A stretch of 64,000 nt of DNA from JADJOY01 sp016713535 [NCBI: Deltaproteobacteria bacterium] (GTDB lineage Bacteria; JADJOY01): NCBI GenBank assembly GCA_016713535.1, contig JADJOY010000016.1:173819-237818 (forward strand), in the 5' to 3' direction. The translations under genes and the position numbers were made by a program. Under the pieces are notes generated by a model, which saw only the letters and a program-made list of their open reading frames with translations, was not told the DNA's origin and ran no database searches. Of the stretch, positions 29,226 to 38,278 are shown one piece after another. Every line of letters begins with the position of its first letter. Positions within the stretch are counted from its first letter, which is position 1.

Positions 29226-30329
29226 TCACTTCACCGATCCGCGTAGCCAGCGGTCGATGCGGGGCAGGACCTTGCGGAATGCGTAGTCGCCGGCGCGGCG
29301 GCGCAGCGGCGAGTCGCGGCGGGTGAGGCGGAAGAGATAGGGATAGAGCTGGGCGCGCTCGTAGGGTTCGCCGGCGACGATGTGGCGCGCGGCGAGGCGT
29401 CCGCTCTCGATCGCCGGCGTGATGCCGTTCCAGAAATCGCGGTGCAGCACCGCCGCAGCGTCGCCCACCAGCAGGCACGTGCCGTCGTTCTCCGCGACCG
29501 GGCACTCGGCCTGCGCGAGATGAATGCCGGCGCCGATCGCGCTCTCGGGGTCGAAGTCCGCGGGCAAGCGTCCCTCGCGCTTCAGCGCCGCGCAGAACGT
29601 GCTCCACAGCGTGTTGATCGAGGCCGTGGTCGCGGGATCTCCCACCTGGCAGATGCCGACGTTCGTCATTCGCCCGCCCGCGCCCTTGGGATAGACCCAG
29701 CCGAAGCCCACCGCGCCCTCGGCGTAGAAGTAGCTCGTCATCTCGCCGCCGTGGCAGGCGACGTCGAGCTCGACCTCCTTCAGCACCACGAGGTCCTCGC
29801 GCGGAAACTCGAGCGTGGGGAAGAACCGCCGCCGCACCGGGCAACTGGGGCCGCCCGCGCCGATCAGGCGATCGGCCGTGACCACGTCGCCGCCCGCGTG
29901 CACCCGGTATCGCCCCCCGGCGCCGACGCGCTCGAGCTCCAGGTCGGCCGGCGCCACGCGGCAGCGCGTGCGCAGCTCCGCGCGCCCCAGCGAGAGGATC
30001 CACTCCTCGAGCTCGCCGCGGTGGAGGAAGTAGAGCTTCTCGTCGAAGAAGGGCTTCACCCAGCGCTCGGGAAACGCCCCGAAGCGCCGCCCCCCGAAGA
30101 CCATGCGGATCTTCGCCGGGTCCATCTCCAGGATCTCGTGCGGGTAGTCGGCCGGCGTCTTGTCGAGCAGCCCGAACGTGCTGGTGAAGATCCCCGAGCA
30201 CACGTGGCTGTGCCGCGGCATCTCGGTGGCCTCGACGACCAGCACCCGCTTGCCCGCCTGGGTCAGGAACGCCGCCGCGGCGCCGCCGCCCACGCCGGCG
30301 CCGATCACGATCACGTCGTAGTGGCTCAC
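29226..30329 (-). CDS. FAD-dependent oxidoreductase, geranylgeranyl reductase-like
   Basis: Flavoprotein of 367 residues in the geranylgeranyl reductase / halogenase-like group, which reduces isoprenoid double bonds or oxidises lipophilic substrates. The dinucleotide-binding fold is DVIVIGAGVGGGAAAAFL with a second-strand acid in VVEATEMPRHSH. A GAGGPSCPVRR segment and the FAD-ribityl block LLVGDAAAVLHRDFWNGI complete it. A cysteine in HVCSGI aligns with the substrate-side cysteine common in the family. No quinone or lipid pathway genes lie beside it, so the substrate is open. It is divergent from the cytochrome gene at 30386. Confidence 0.82.
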   Translation of the reverse strand: MSHYDVIVIGAGVGGGAAAAFLTQAGKRVLVVEATEMPRHSHVCSGIFTSTFGLLDKTPADYPHEILEMDPAKIRMVFGGRRFGAFPERWVKPFFDEKLYFLHRGELEEWILSLGRAELRTRCRVAPADLELERVGAGGRYRVHAGGDVVTADRLIGAGGPSCPVRRRFFPTLEFPREDLVVLKEVELDVACHGGEMTSYFYAEGAVGFGWVYPKGAGGRMTNVGICQVGDPATTASINTLWSTFCAALKREGRLPADFDPESAIGAGIHLAQAECPVAENDGTCLLVGDAAAVLHRDFWNGITPAIESGRLAARHIVAGEPYERAQLYPYLFRLTRRDSPLRRRAGDYAFRKVLPRIDRWLRGSVK

Positions 30330-30385
30330 GCGCCTCCCCGCTCGAGCACCGTCGCGCTCTCGATTGTTGCTAGGATCCGGCGGCC

Positions 30386-31117
30386 GTGACGAGACGATCG
30401 CCGCCGCATCCTAGCGCGTGGACCGCGCTCGCACCGCTCGCGGCACTCGCTGCGCTCGCCGCGCTCGCCCTGCTCGCTACCGCCTGCGATCGACCCGATC
30501 GCGCGCCCGCGCCGCCGCCCCCCGCCGATCCGTGGGTGCTCGAGTCGCGCGCCGCCGATCCGCGCTGGGCGGTCGGCCGCGACGCGTTCCGGACCTGCGC
30601 CTCGTGCCACCTCGCCGACGGCGGCGGTCGTCCCGACGGCGCGATCCCGCGCCTCGCCGGCCAGCACGCGGCGATCCTCGACAAACGCCTGCGCGCGCTC
30701 CGCGACGGCACCCGCGACGTCCCCGCGATGTGGCCCTTCGCGCGCGCCCTCTCGGACGACGAAGTCCGCGCCGTCGCCGACTACATCGCGAGCCTGCCGC
30801 GGCCCACGCGCGTGCCGATCGGAACCGGCTCCGCCGACGACGCGACGGTCCTCGCGGGCTCGACGCTCGCCACCACGCGCTGCGCCGCATGCCACGGCCC
30901 ACGCGGCGAGGGCAATCCCGCGCTCGGCGCGCCCCGGCTCTGCGGCCAGCATTTCGGCTACCTGGTGCGCCGCCTCACCGAGATGAGCGAGCCCGGCCGC
31001 GCCGACGTCGACCCGCGGATGCGCGCGATCGCCGTGACGCTCACCGCGGAGGATCGCGTCGCCGCCGGCACCTTCCTCTCGCGGCTCGACTGCGATGCCG
31101 ACGAGGTGAGCCCGTGA
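30386..31117 (+). CDS. Diheme cytochrome c (c4-like) lipoprotein
   Basis: Periplasmic electron carrier of 243 residues. GTG 30386 opens a signal peptide whose ALLATAC may be a lipobox. Two cytochrome c modules follow with CASCH and CAACH, each followed later by a Met ligand candidate (VPAMWPF; DPRMRAI). The spacing and PRLAGQH / PRLCGQH repeats match the c4 type. Its stop overlaps the next start (GTGA). The downstream amine oxidase is therefore its likely electron source or partner. Confidence 0.85.
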   Translation: MTRRSPPHPSAWTALAPLAALAALAALALLATACDRPDRAPAPPPPADPWVLESRAADPRWAVGRDAFRTCASCHLADGGGRPDGAIPRLAGQHAAILDKRLRALRDGTRDVPAMWPFARALSDDEVRAVADYIASLPRPTRVPIGTGSADDATVLAGSTLATTRCAACHGPRGEGNPALGAPRLCGQHFGYLVRRLTEMSEPGRADVDPRMRAIAVTLTAEDRVAAGTFLSRLDCDADEVSP

Positions 31118-32646
31118 GCCGGGGACCCGCACGTCGCCACACGCTGTCGCGGCGTGGGTGGCTCCGCGGTCTCGCCGCGACCGGCGCGGGCAGCGCGCTG
31201 CCGCTCGTCGGATGCGAGGCGTCGCGCCCCGCCGCGGTGGCTCCCGATCCGATCCTGCCGGTGCCACCCGGCACGCGTGTCGCGATCGTGGGCGCTGGGC
31301 TCGCCGGCCTCACGACCGCGCGCGAGCTCGCGCGCCGCGGCGCGGAGGTGACCGTCTTCGAGGCGCGCGACCGGGTCGGCGGGCGCACCCTCAACCTCGA
31401 CATCGGCCACGGTCACGTCGTCGAGTGCGGCGGCGAGTGGATCGGGCCCGGCCAGGAGCGGATCGCCGCGCTCGCCCGCGAGGTCCGCGTCGCGACCTAC
31501 CCGTCCTTCTACGACGGCGACACCACCTACGACATCGAAGGCCACGTCTCGCGCGGCTTCCTGCCCGACCTCACGGCCCGCGACGCCGCCGACTTCGTGG
31601 CCGCCGCGTGGAAGCTCGACCGCGCGAGCCGGCGGCTACCGCTCGGCGATCCGTGGCGGGCTCCCGACGCGGATCGCCTCGACCGCATCACCCTCGCCGA
31701 GTGGCTCACCGCCGAACACCACTCGAGCTTCACCCACGCCGTCTTCAAGCTCATCACCCGCGCCACGATCTCGGGCCACCCCGAGCACGTGTCGCTGCTC
31801 TGGTGGCTCGACCTGCTGCGCTCCGCCGGCGGACTCTTGCCGATGATCCTGAACGACGGCGGTGCCCAGGACCTGCGCTTCGAGGGCGGCTCGCAGCTCG
31901 TGTCGATCCGCTGCGCCGACGCCCTCGGCGAGCGGGTCCACCGCTCGAGCCCGGTGCTCCGCATCACCGATCTCCCCGGCGAGCCGCTCCGCGTGCACCT
32001 CCGCGACGGCCTCGTCGAGGTCGATCGCGTGGTCGTGGCGATGATGCCCGCGGACGCCTTGCGGATCCGCTTCGAGCCCGCCCTCCCCGACGACAAGCAA
32101 GCGCTGCTCGCGGGCTGGGCGCGGCTGCCGCGGGTACCGTTCGTGAAGCTCGCCGTGGTCTACGCGACGCCGTTTTGGCGCAAGCGCGGGCTCAACGGCG
32201 CCATGCAGAGCGACCAGAGCCCGATCCAGCTCGTCTTCGACAACTCGCCGGCCGACGCCTCGCTGGGCGTGGTGAGCTGCTTCCTCGCGATCAACGAGGC
32301 GCCGGTCTTCGCCGACGCGGCGACCCGCCAGGCGCGCGTCGTCGACGAGCTCGCGCGCTACTTCGGCGACGAGGCGCGGGCGCCGATCGGCTACGTCGAG
32401 AAGGACTGGGCGACGGATCCGTGGAGCACCGGCTGCGTGACGCCGCTCGCGCCGGGCCTGCTCACTCGCGCCGGTCCCGCGATCCGCCGCCCCACCGGCC
32501 GCATCCACTGGGCCGGCAGCGAGACCAGCGACGTATGGATCGGCTACATGGACGGCGCCGTGCGCTCCGGCGAGCGTGCCGCCCGGGAGGTGGCGGAGTC
32601 GCTCCGCTCACCGCGCGTCGCGGGCGAGCCGCTCGTTCAACCGTGA
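31114..32646 (+). CDS. FAD-dependent amine oxidase, exported
   Basis: Monoamine-oxidase-type flavoenzyme of 510 residues, oxidising an unknown amine. GTG 31114 overlaps the cytochrome stop. The N-terminus has a twin-arginine-like SRRGWLRGL and a hydrophobic stretch ending LVGC, so export of the folded FAD protein as a Tat lipoprotein is likely. FAD-binding: [33 protein letters not shown] and the C-terminal [31 protein letters not shown] segment matches MAO-like enzymes. Electron transfer to the coupled diheme cytochrome rather than oxygen is possible. Its last 39 bases overlap the convergent anti-sigma gene. Confidence 0.87.
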   Translation: MSRGPARRHTLSRRGWLRGLAATGAGSALPLVGCEASRPAAVAPDPILPVPPGTRVAIVGAGLAGLTTARELARRGAEVTVFEARDRVGGRTLNLDIGHGHVVECGGEWIGPGQERIAALAREVRVATYPSFYDGDTTYDIEGHVSRGFLPDLTARDAADFVAAAWKLDRASRRLPLGDPWRAPDADRLDRITLAEWLTAEHHSSFTHAVFKLITRATISGHPEHVSLLWWLDLLRSAGGLLPMILNDGGAQDLRFEGGSQLVSIRCADALGERVHRSSPVLRITDLPGEPLRVHLRDGLVEVDRVVVAMMPADALRIRFEPALPDDKQALLAGWARLPRVPFVKLAVVYATPFWRKRGLNGAMQSDQSPIQLVFDNSPADASLGVVSCFLAINEAPVFADAATRQARVVDELARYFGDEARAPIGYVEKDWATDPWSTGCVTPLAPGLLTRAGPAIRRPTGRIHWAGSETSDVWIGYMDGAVRSGERAAREVAESLRSPRVAGEPLVQP

Positions 32647-32880
32647 AACGACCGCGTCGTCGAGGCGCTCGGGCTCGGCGAGCGCGCGCTTGAGCCCGCT
32701 CACCACGGCACCCATCTCGTTGCCGAAGCGCTCGCACCACTCGCAGCCGCGCACGTGGGCCTCGAGCGCCCCGCGCTGACGCGCGTCCAGCTCGCCATCG
32801 AGGTAGCGGCTCAGGTCGGCGAGCACCTCGCCGCAGCGCAGGCCAGCGACCAGCCGCTCGGGCGGCACGTTCGAGCTCAT
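32608..32880 (-). CDS. Anti-sigma factor with zf-HC2-type domain
   Basis: Protein of 90 residues that probably binds and silences the ECF sigma factor encoded just upstream. The zinc anti-sigma motif appears as [18 protein letters not shown] and [15 protein letters not shown] (HxxxCxxC). There is no membrane helix, so it is a soluble, possibly redox-sensing type. Its ATG overlaps the sigma stop (ATGA). Its 3' end overlaps the convergent amine oxidase gene. Confidence 0.85.
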   Translation of the reverse strand: MSSNVPPERLVAGLRCGEVLADLSRYLDGELDARQRGALEAHVRGCEWCERFGNEMGAVVSGLKRALAEPERLDDAVVSRLNERLARDAR

Positions 32881-33482
32881 GGTTCACCTCCCCTGCGATC
32901 GGCGCGCAACGCCGCCGCGAGCCGAAGCCGCGCGCGGTGCAGCCGGCTCTTCATCGCCGGCAGCGCGAGGCCGAGCGCCGCCGCCGCCTCGTCGCCCGAG
33001 AGCCCCTCGACGTCGCGCAGGAGCAGGATCGCGCGGTCCTCTTCGGCGAGCGTGCCGAGCGCGCGCACCACCAACTCGCGGCGCTCCGCGCGCAGCACCA
33101 GCGTCTCCGGGTCGAGGGCGCCGAAGCCGGCGGCGACGCCGAGCGAGATCAGCTCCTCCACCTCGTGAGGCTCGGCCAGGCTCGCCTCGGCCTCGCGCCC
33201 GAGGCGCCGCCACGCCTCGCGCCGCGTGATCGTGAAGAGCCAGCTCCGCGCCTGGGCCCGCCCCTCGAACGTGTGCGCGCCGCGATAGGCCGCGAGGAAG
33301 GCCTCCTGCAGCACGTCCTCCGCCTCGGCGTCGCCGCGGCTGACCGCGCGGGCGAAGCGAAAGACCGCCGCGCGATGTCGCGCCACGAAGACGTCGAAGG
33401 CCGCGCGCTCGCCGCTCGCGGTGCGCGCGAGCAGCGCGGCGTCGCTCGGCTCGCCGCCGGTGCTCAGCTCGGCATCGGGCAC
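32877..33482 (-). CDS. ECF RNA polymerase sigma factor
   Basis: Group 4 sigma factor of 201 residues. Region 2: FDVFVARHRAAVFRFARAV, DAEDVLQEAFLAAYR-like (EAEDVLQEAFLAAYRG) and RSWLFTITRREAWR. Region 4: LAEEDRAILLLRDVEGLSGDE and LGLALPAMKSRLHRARLRL. The zinc anti-sigma gene follows with a 4-base overlap. A small DUF2892 gene precedes and overlaps it. Its regulon is unknown, but autoregulation would be usual. Confidence 0.92.
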   Translation of the reverse strand: MPDAELSTGGEPSDAALLARTASGERAAFDVFVARHRAAVFRFARAVSRGDAEAEDVLQEAFLAAYRGAHTFEGRAQARSWLFTITRREAWRRLGREAEASLAEPHEVEELISLGVAAGFGALDPETLVLRAERRELVVRALGTLAEEDRAILLLRDVEGLSGDEAAAALGLALPAMKSRLHRARLRLAAALRADRRGGEP

Positions 33483-33664
33483 GTCGAGATCCCGAACACG
33501 CGATAGAGCGGGCAGCTTCCGATCGCTCCGGTGGCGATGAAGATCACGCCCAGCCAGCCGAACGGCGTGTGCGGCCCGACGAACACCAGGCTCACGAGCC
33601 CCGCTCCCAGCACCACGCGCGCGACGCGATCCACGGTGTTCTCGTTCCTCGGAAACAGATTCAT
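33464..33664 (-). CDS. DUF2892 (YgaP-like transmembrane) protein
   Basis: Membrane protein of 66 residues. The start NLFPRNENTVDRVARVVLG and the two helices (LVSLVFVG and GVIFIATGAIGSCPLYR) match the DUF2892 family, which also forms the membrane tail of YgaP rhodaneses. It ends GISTCPMPS. It overlaps the ECF sigma start by 19 bases and is the first gene of the sigma / anti-sigma operon. Confidence 0.85.
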   Translation of the reverse strand: MNLFPRNENTVDRVARVVLGAGLVSLVFVGPHTPFGWLGVIFIATGAIGSCPLYRVFGISTCPMPS

Positions 33665-33784
33665 GGTTGCCGCCCTCTTCCCGGAGACCCGGCGCCGCGC
33701 GGCGTGCGCGACCGGCCCGCTCCGCTCTCTCGCACCGTGAGAGGCGAGGCGGCGGAAAAAGGATTCAGCTCCGGCGCGACGATC

Positions 33785-34198
33785 TCACCGCAGCTTGCCG
33801 AGGCCCTTGCGGATCCCGGTCTCGAGCCCGGCGCGGATCAGCGGGCCGAGGAACGGCACCTTCGACTCGAACTCGATCGTGTAGTGGAGCCGCGAGCCGC
33901 CCTCGGCCGTGGCGGAGAACGCCATCGTGCCCTTGTGGTTCTTGAGCGGCGTGCCGCGGCTGATCCGGTACTCGATCAGCTCGTCGGGGCGAAACGCCGT
34001 GACGGTCTCCTCGAAGCTCGGCAGCGGCCCGATGTTCAGGAGCCGCACCGAGCCGAGCCCGTTCACGTTCCCCTGGCCGTCGTGGATGCGCTTGATCTTG
34101 GCGCCGAGCACCGGCCCGAGCTTCTCGTGATCGGAGAGCAGCGCGAAGAGCTCGGCGACCGAGCGCCGGAAGGTCACGTCGATGTCGATGCGCTCCAT
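33785..34198 (-). CDS. SRPBCC (START-like) lipid-binding-fold protein
   Basis: Protein of 137 residues with the helix-grip fold that binds hydrophobic ligands. Family features: the N-terminal strand IDIDVTFRRSVAELFALLSDHEKL, LGSVRLLN, GTPLKNHKGTMAF and the long C-terminal helix LIRAGLETGIRKGLGKL. The ligand is unknown. It lies 48 bases downstream of an Fe-alcohol dehydrogenase and in line with an SCP2-type gene, so the three probably act on the same lipid or alcohol. Confidence 0.8.
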   Translation of the reverse strand: MERIDIDVTFRRSVAELFALLSDHEKLGPVLGAKIKRIHDGQGNVNGLGSVRLLNIGPLPSFEETVTAFRPDELIEYRISRGTPLKNHKGTMAFSATAEGGSRLHYTIEFESKVPFLGPLIRAGLETGIRKGLGKLR

Positions 34199-34246
34199 GA
34201 GATGGCTTTCTCCTCGGGGTCGGGTGGGTCGTGGCGGCGCCGGCGC

Positions 34247-35434
34247 TCAGCCGAACGCGCGCTCCAGGACGGCGAGCGCTTCCGCGCGGCTCACGTCCTT
34301 GGGGTTCATGGCGAGGGCCGCGTCGTCGACGCACAGCTCGGCGATCCGCGGCAGGTCGCCGCGCTTCACCTTGCCGGTCTCGGCGAGGGTGCGTGGCAGC
34401 TCGGCGAGGCGGTAGAGCTCGTCGCGGAGCTTGCGGATCTTCGCGATCGACGCGGCGGCGCGCTCGGGCACCGGCGTACGCGCGAACACCTCGGCGCCGG
34501 CGAGCGGCAACAGCAGCTCGCCGATCGCGTCGCGGCGCACGTCGAGGTTGAACTCGAGCACGTAGGGCAGGAACACGCTCATGCACACGCCGTGCGGCAG
34601 GTGCGCGACCGCGCCGGTGGTGTGACCGAGGGCGTGCACCAGCCCGACCATGGAGTTCGAGAACGCGATTCCGGCGAACGTGGCCGCCTGCGCCAGCTCG
34701 AGCCGCCCCTCGGCGTCTTTCGGCGATTCCAGCACCAGCACCAGGTTGCGCGCGATCTTCTCGATCGCCTTGACCGCGAAGGCGTCGCTCAGCGGGTTCT
34801 TCTGCATGCACACGTACGACTCGATCGCGTGGGTCATCGCGTCCATGCCGGTCGCCGCGGTGAAGAAGGGCGGCAGGCCGAGTGTCAGCCGCGGGTCGAG
34901 CACCGCCGCGTCCGGCATCAGGAACGGCGACTGGTAGCTCTGCTTGAGCCCGGTCAGCTCGTCCTTCACCACCGAGATGTTGGTGACCTCCGAGCCCGTG
35001 CCGCTGGTGGTCGGCAGCACGAAGAGCGGTGTCAGCTTGCGGGCGATCTTGCCGCTGCCCGCGTAGGCGTGGATGTCGTCGCCGCCCAGGCTCGTCAGGA
35101 CGTTCACCGCCTTGGCGGTGTCGATCACCGAGCCGCCGCCGAGCGCCACCAGCGAGTCGCAGCGGTGGTCGCGCGAGAGCTCGGCTGCCTTCGCCACCAC
35201 CGTGTTCGAGGAGTCGGGTGGGATCGCGTCGAAGATCGGCACCGCCTTGAGCCCGCCGGCTTCGAGCGCCGCCACCACCACGTCGACGAGCCCGGCGCGC
35301 CGCACGCCCGCGTCGGTCACGAGCAGCGGGCGCTTCACGCCGAGGGTCGCGAGCTCGAACGGCACCTGCTCGAGCGCGTGATGGCCCGCGAGCACCTTCA
35401 CCGGGCAGAAGAACTCGTAGTAGCCGCTGCTCAT
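34247..35434 (-). CDS. Iron-containing alcohol dehydrogenase
   Basis: Group III NAD(P)-dependent alcohol dehydrogenase, 395 residues. ATG 35434 overlaps the SCP2 stop and follows AAGGGG. Nucleotide site: LVALGGGSVIDTAKAVNVL and LPTTSGTGSEVTN. Metal ligands: Asp and His in TGMDAMTHAIESYV, and His residues in LVHALGHTTGAVAHLPHG. Members oxidise alcohols or 1,3-propanediol, or reduce aldehydes. With SCP2 and SRPBCC genes beside it, a long-chain or sterol-like alcohol is a reasonable guess. Confidence 0.92.
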   Translation of the reverse strand: MSSGYYEFFCPVKVLAGHHALEQVPFELATLGVKRPLLVTDAGVRRAGLVDVVVAALEAGGLKAVPIFDAIPPDSSNTVVAKAAELSRDHRCDSLVALGGGSVIDTAKAVNVLTSLGGDDIHAYAGSGKIARKLTPLFVLPTTSGTGSEVTNISVVKDELTGLKQSYQSPFLMPDAAVLDPRLTLGLPPFFTAATGMDAMTHAIESYVCMQKNPLSDAFAVKAIEKIARNLVLVLESPKDAEGRLELAQAATFAGIAFSNSMVGLVHALGHTTGAVAHLPHGVCMSVFLPYVLEFNLDVRRDAIGELLLPLAGAEVFARTPVPERAAASIAKIRKLRDELYRLAELPRTLAETGKVKRGDLPRIAELCVDDAALAMNPKDVSRAEALAVLERAFG

Positions 35435-36012
35435 CGGATCCCCTTCACCAGCACCCGCGCCAGGCTGCCGAGGGTGCGCGCGGCGAGCGGGAGCTGCTCG
35501 GCGAGCGGCAGCCCGCGGAGCGTCTTGACCGCGCGCTCGGCGATCAGCTTCGGCAGCACGATCGTCTCGCAGCGATCGAGACAGCGCACCAGGCGCATGG
35601 CGTGAGCGAGGTCCCCCTCGACCACCATGCGGCCGTGGGCGAACGCCACCGCCGTGCCCTCCTGGAAGCTGAAGACGAGGAAGGCGTTGGTGATGTGCTT
35701 GAAGACGATCTCGATCCGCGGCGCCTGCTCGTCGCTCGCGCCCTCGAAGTCCTGCGCCACGAGCCGCCGGCCGCGCACCTGCACACGCAGCCCCACGTCC
35801 GGCGCGCCGAACACGCTCATCTCGGCGAGGAGCCCGTCGGGCAGCCCGGCGACCTCCGCCGCCACGACCTCGTCCGTCTCGCTCACCGCCTCGAGCAGCC
35901 CGGCGACCAGCTTGAGCAGCGTCTTCACGTAGAGCCGCTCGGCGCCGTACGGCACCGGACGACGCGGCGTGGCATCGGTGGCGAACGGAACGGTCGGATC
36001 GGTCGCGCCCAT
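35431..36012 (-). CDS. SCP2 sterol-carrier-type protein
   Basis: Protein of 193 residues with an SCP2-like fold that binds lipids in a hydrophobic tunnel. ATG 36012 is chosen because residues upstream are low-complexity. Visible blocks are VGLRVQVRGRRLVAQ, IEIVFKHITNAFLVF and the typical FAHGRMVVEGDLAHAMRLVR. It is the first gene of the SCP2 / Fe-ADH / SRPBCC operon. The AT-rich stretch at 36170-36240 may contain the promoter for both this operon and the divergent thioredoxin gene. Confidence 0.75.
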   Translation of the reverse strand: MGATDPTVPFATDATPRRPVPYGAERLYVKTLLKLVAGLLEAVSETDEVVAAEVAGLPDGLLAEMSVFGAPDVGLRVQVRGRRLVAQDFEGASDEQAPRIEIVFKHITNAFLVFSFQEGTAVAFAHGRMVVEGDLAHAMRLVRCLDRCETIVLPKLIAERAVKTLRGLPLAEQLPLAARTLGSLARVLVKGIR

Positions 36013-36203
36013 GTGGCTCTCGGATACCGGCAACCCACCTCGAGCGGCAAGCGACGAGGATGGGAGTGGCGGCGGCCGCGGCTTCGCCCGGGGCGTACGA
36101 CGAGAGTACGGGGGCCAAACACCGCCGAATCGGCGCAATTTGAGGGCCGGGAGCGCCGATTTGGCCTCATTTCAGGGCATTCTGGAATTCGACGGAAAGC
36201 AAT

Positions 36204-36230
36204 TTGCGACATATTTCACTGGCGTAATGT
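36204..36230 (+). promoter_or_regulatory. Possible promoter of the thioredoxin gene
   Basis: In an AT-rich island, TTGCGA (36204-36209) and TAATGT (36225-36230) are 15 bases apart, slightly short for sigma-70. Transcription would start near 36237, only a few bases before ATG 36242, so the message could be almost leaderless. Support is limited to the composition and box similarity. Confidence 0.35.
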
Positions 36231-36241
36231 GATTATTTTCA

Positions 36242-36583
36242 ATGGCATGTTGTTTTGGATTACACTGGCGACCTGTGGAAATTTCTCGGCTCCCACCGCG
36301 CCCTCTGGCGCGCCCCAGGGGGTGCTTCTACACGCCTACCTGCCAGCCGTGCCGTGTGATGGCAGCAGTGCTCGAGGCGATCTGCGCGGAGCGCGGAGGG
36401 GCTCTCGAGATCGTCAAGGTGAACGCGGCCGAGCACGGCCAGCGGGCGGTCGCGCTCGGGGTCCGCGCGGTCCCGACCTTCGTGCTCTTTTCGCGCGGCC
36501 AGCCGATCGCCTCCACCACCGGCAGCATCCCCAAGACGCAGTTCGAGCGCTGGATCGACACCGAGCTCGCCCGCACGACGTGA
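36242..36583 (+). CDS. Thioredoxin-like protein
   Basis: Thiol-disulfide protein of 113 residues. Active site CFYTPTCQPCRVM holds the CxPC pair CQPC. Fold marks are IVKVNAAEHGQRAVALGV, the cis-Pro loop AVPTFVLFSRGQPI and a C-terminal helix. The first 26 residues (MACCFGLHWRPVE...) do not look like thioredoxin and carry extra cysteines. GTG 36275 would remove most of them. It is divergent from the SCP2 operon. Cytosolic location is likely. Confidence 0.8.
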   Translation: MACCFGLHWRPVEISRLPPRPLARPRGCFYTPTCQPCRVMAAVLEAICAERGGALEIVKVNAAEHGQRAVALGVRAVPTFVLFSRGQPIASTTGSIPKTQFERWIDTELARTT

Positions 36584-36700
36584 GCTGGCTCGCGTCGTGA
36601 CCGGGTGCGCTCAGCGGAACGCGAGTGGCGCCGGCAAGCTCCGGCGGCGATGTTGAGGCGGTGAGCCGGCGCTACACCTCGCCGGCCACCCGGGTACCCC

Positions 36701-37090
36701 ATGCCGATCGATCCGACGCAGACGTATCTCTCGACCACGCCTGACGGCGACCTGCGCACGCACCTGGGCGGGCCGGCGTTCTGGGCGCAGCCGGAGAGTG
36801 CGCTCGCGGCGCTCGGTCACGACTGGCTGGTGAGCGAGTTCACGTTCGACGCGGACTGGGCGGTGTGGGAGATGCACCCGGAGGGTGACGAGCTGGTCTA
36901 CGTCCTCGACGGGCACGCCACGCTGGTGCTCGAGCTGCCGGACGGTGTGCGCGAGGTGGAGATCCGGGATCGGGGCGCGGTGGTGGTGCCGCGCGGGGTG
37001 TGGCACACGGCGAAGGTCCACGCGCCGACGCGTTCGCTCCACCTCACCCGCGGCGCGGGAACGCAGCATCGGCCGGTGGGCGCGGCGTAG
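36701..37090 (+). CDS. Cupin-domain protein
   Basis: Single-domain cupin of 129 residues. The two cupin motifs are visible: WEMHPEGDELVYVLDG with His, Glu and Asp metal ligands, and VVVPRGVWHTAKVHAP with the second His. The N-terminus (YLSTTPDGDLRTHLGG) is not a known extension. It may be an isomerase, dioxygenase or small sensor. No partner gene is near. Confidence 0.85.
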   Translation: MPIDPTQTYLSTTPDGDLRTHLGGPAFWAQPESALAALGHDWLVSEFTFDADWAVWEMHPEGDELVYVLDGHATLVLELPDGVREVEIRDRGAVVVPRGVWHTAKVHAPTRSLHLTRGAGTQHRPVGAA

Positions 37091-37120
37091 GCCGGAGGTC
37101 GTCGAGCGGGTTGGTGCAGG

Positions 37121-37578
37121 GCGCCCGACGGAGCGGGCGCGCTCCAGGCGATCGACTCCGCTCTGGAGGGCCCGCCTCCGGCGGGCCACGTTGACACCGC
37201 AGGAGGGGCACGCGTCGCGTGCCCGGCGATACGACGGTACCGACGCGTCTCCGACCGCGCGGATCCCGGTTCGATCCGCCGTGCAGGGATCGACGGGATC
37301 GTCGACGGGACGCCTACGCGTATCGCCGGTCGCGCGACGCGCGACCCTCCGGCCCCGGGGAATGGGGCACGCGTTCCGCTCGTTCCCCGGCGCCCGACGG
37401 AGCGGGCGCGCTCCACGAGACCGGGATCGCTCGGCTGGAGCGGCGGTGCTCCGTCACCGACCCGGCCCCATCCGCGGCCGCGAGGGACCGCGGCCCTCCA
37501 GCGCGGCATCGACCGGCCTGGAGGGCCGCGCTCCGTCGCGGCCGACCCGCGCCCGGGAGGGCTCACGCCCTCCCCTAC
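37121..37578. repeat. Cluster of family-A and family-B palindromic elements
   Basis: The 547-base gap is packed with elements. Family A with CTCCGT loop: 37121-37148 and 37389-37416 (minus), 37433-37460 and 37517-37543 (plus). Variants: 37163-37187 (CTCCG loop), 37477-37505 (minus; GTCCCT loop). 37201-37235 has arms GGGCACGC / GCGTGCCC followed by GGCGATACGAC. Family B: 37552-37578 (minus; GTGA loop). The block 37432-37545 recurs almost unchanged at 43437-43548. No gene is seen here. Confidence 0.7.
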
Positions 37579-37637
37579 AACTTCTCCCCGTGCCGGACCT
37601 GCACGGAATGAGCGCGGGCGTCTGCGAGCCTGGAGAC

Positions 37638-38237
37638 ATGCTTCACCGCCTGCTGATCGCGCTCGTCGGGGCTCCGCTGCTCGCCGCCGCCCTCCTGGCC
37701 GCGAGCATCTGGCACGATTCGGCGCGCGACGACCGCGCGCCGAGCGATGCCGCGGTGGTCCTGGGCGCGGCGGTGTGGCCAGGAGGCCCGTCGCCGGTCT
37801 TCGAGGCGCGGATCCGCCACGCGGTCGATCTGCAGCGCGCGGGTCTGGTGCGCGTGATCGTGTTCACCGGCGGCGTCGGCGAGGGTGACGTGATCGCCGA
37901 GGCCGACGCGGGACGCGCCCTCGCGATCGCACTCGGCGTGCCCCCGGCGAGCATCCTCCTCGAGCGGCACTCGACGACCACCCTCGAGAACCTGCTGTTC
38001 GCCCGCGAGGTGGTGCGCCCCGCGCGCCTCGGCCGGCTCCTGATCGTGAGCGACCCGCTGCACCTGCCGCGAGCGCTGCGCATGGCGCGCGATCTCGGCC
38101 TCGACGCGCACCCGTCGCCCACGCCGTACACGCGCTACGTCAGCCCGCGCGCGCGGCTCCGGTTCCTGGCCCGCGAGGTCTATTACGACGCGAAGTACCG
38201 GCTGGGACTGGAGAAGGCGCGGACGACGGGTCCGTGA
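37638..38237 (+). CDS. YdcF/ElyC-family (DUF218) membrane protein
   Basis: Protein of 199 residues with one N-terminal membrane helix (LLIALVGAPLLAAALLAASIW) and a DUF218 domain outside. The domain shows AAVVLGAAVWPGGPSPVFEARIRHAV, IVFTGG, STTTLENLLFAREVV and LIVSDPLHLPRALRMA. Relatives SanA, ElyC and YdcF affect envelope integrity, with unproven chemistry. It is flanked by repeat clusters on both sides and is not in an operon. Confidence 0.85.
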   Translation: MLHRLLIALVGAPLLAAALLAASIWHDSARDDRAPSDAAVVLGAAVWPGGPSPVFEARIRHAVDLQRAGLVRVIVFTGGVGEGDVIAEADAGRALAIALGVPPASILLERHSTTTLENLLFAREVVRPARLGRLLIVSDPLHLPRALRMARDLGLDAHPSPTPYTRYVSPRARLRFLAREVYYDAKYRLGLEKARTTGP

Positions 38238-38278
38238 CGGGCGGGTCGCGGACACGCGTGTACCGAGCGATCCCGATC

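Noticed and set aside
29226-30329. Digeranylgeranylglycerophospholipid reductase as a firm assignment
   Set aside because: The flavoprotein fits the superfamily, but no lipid pathway genes are beside it and halogenase-like members share the same motifs.
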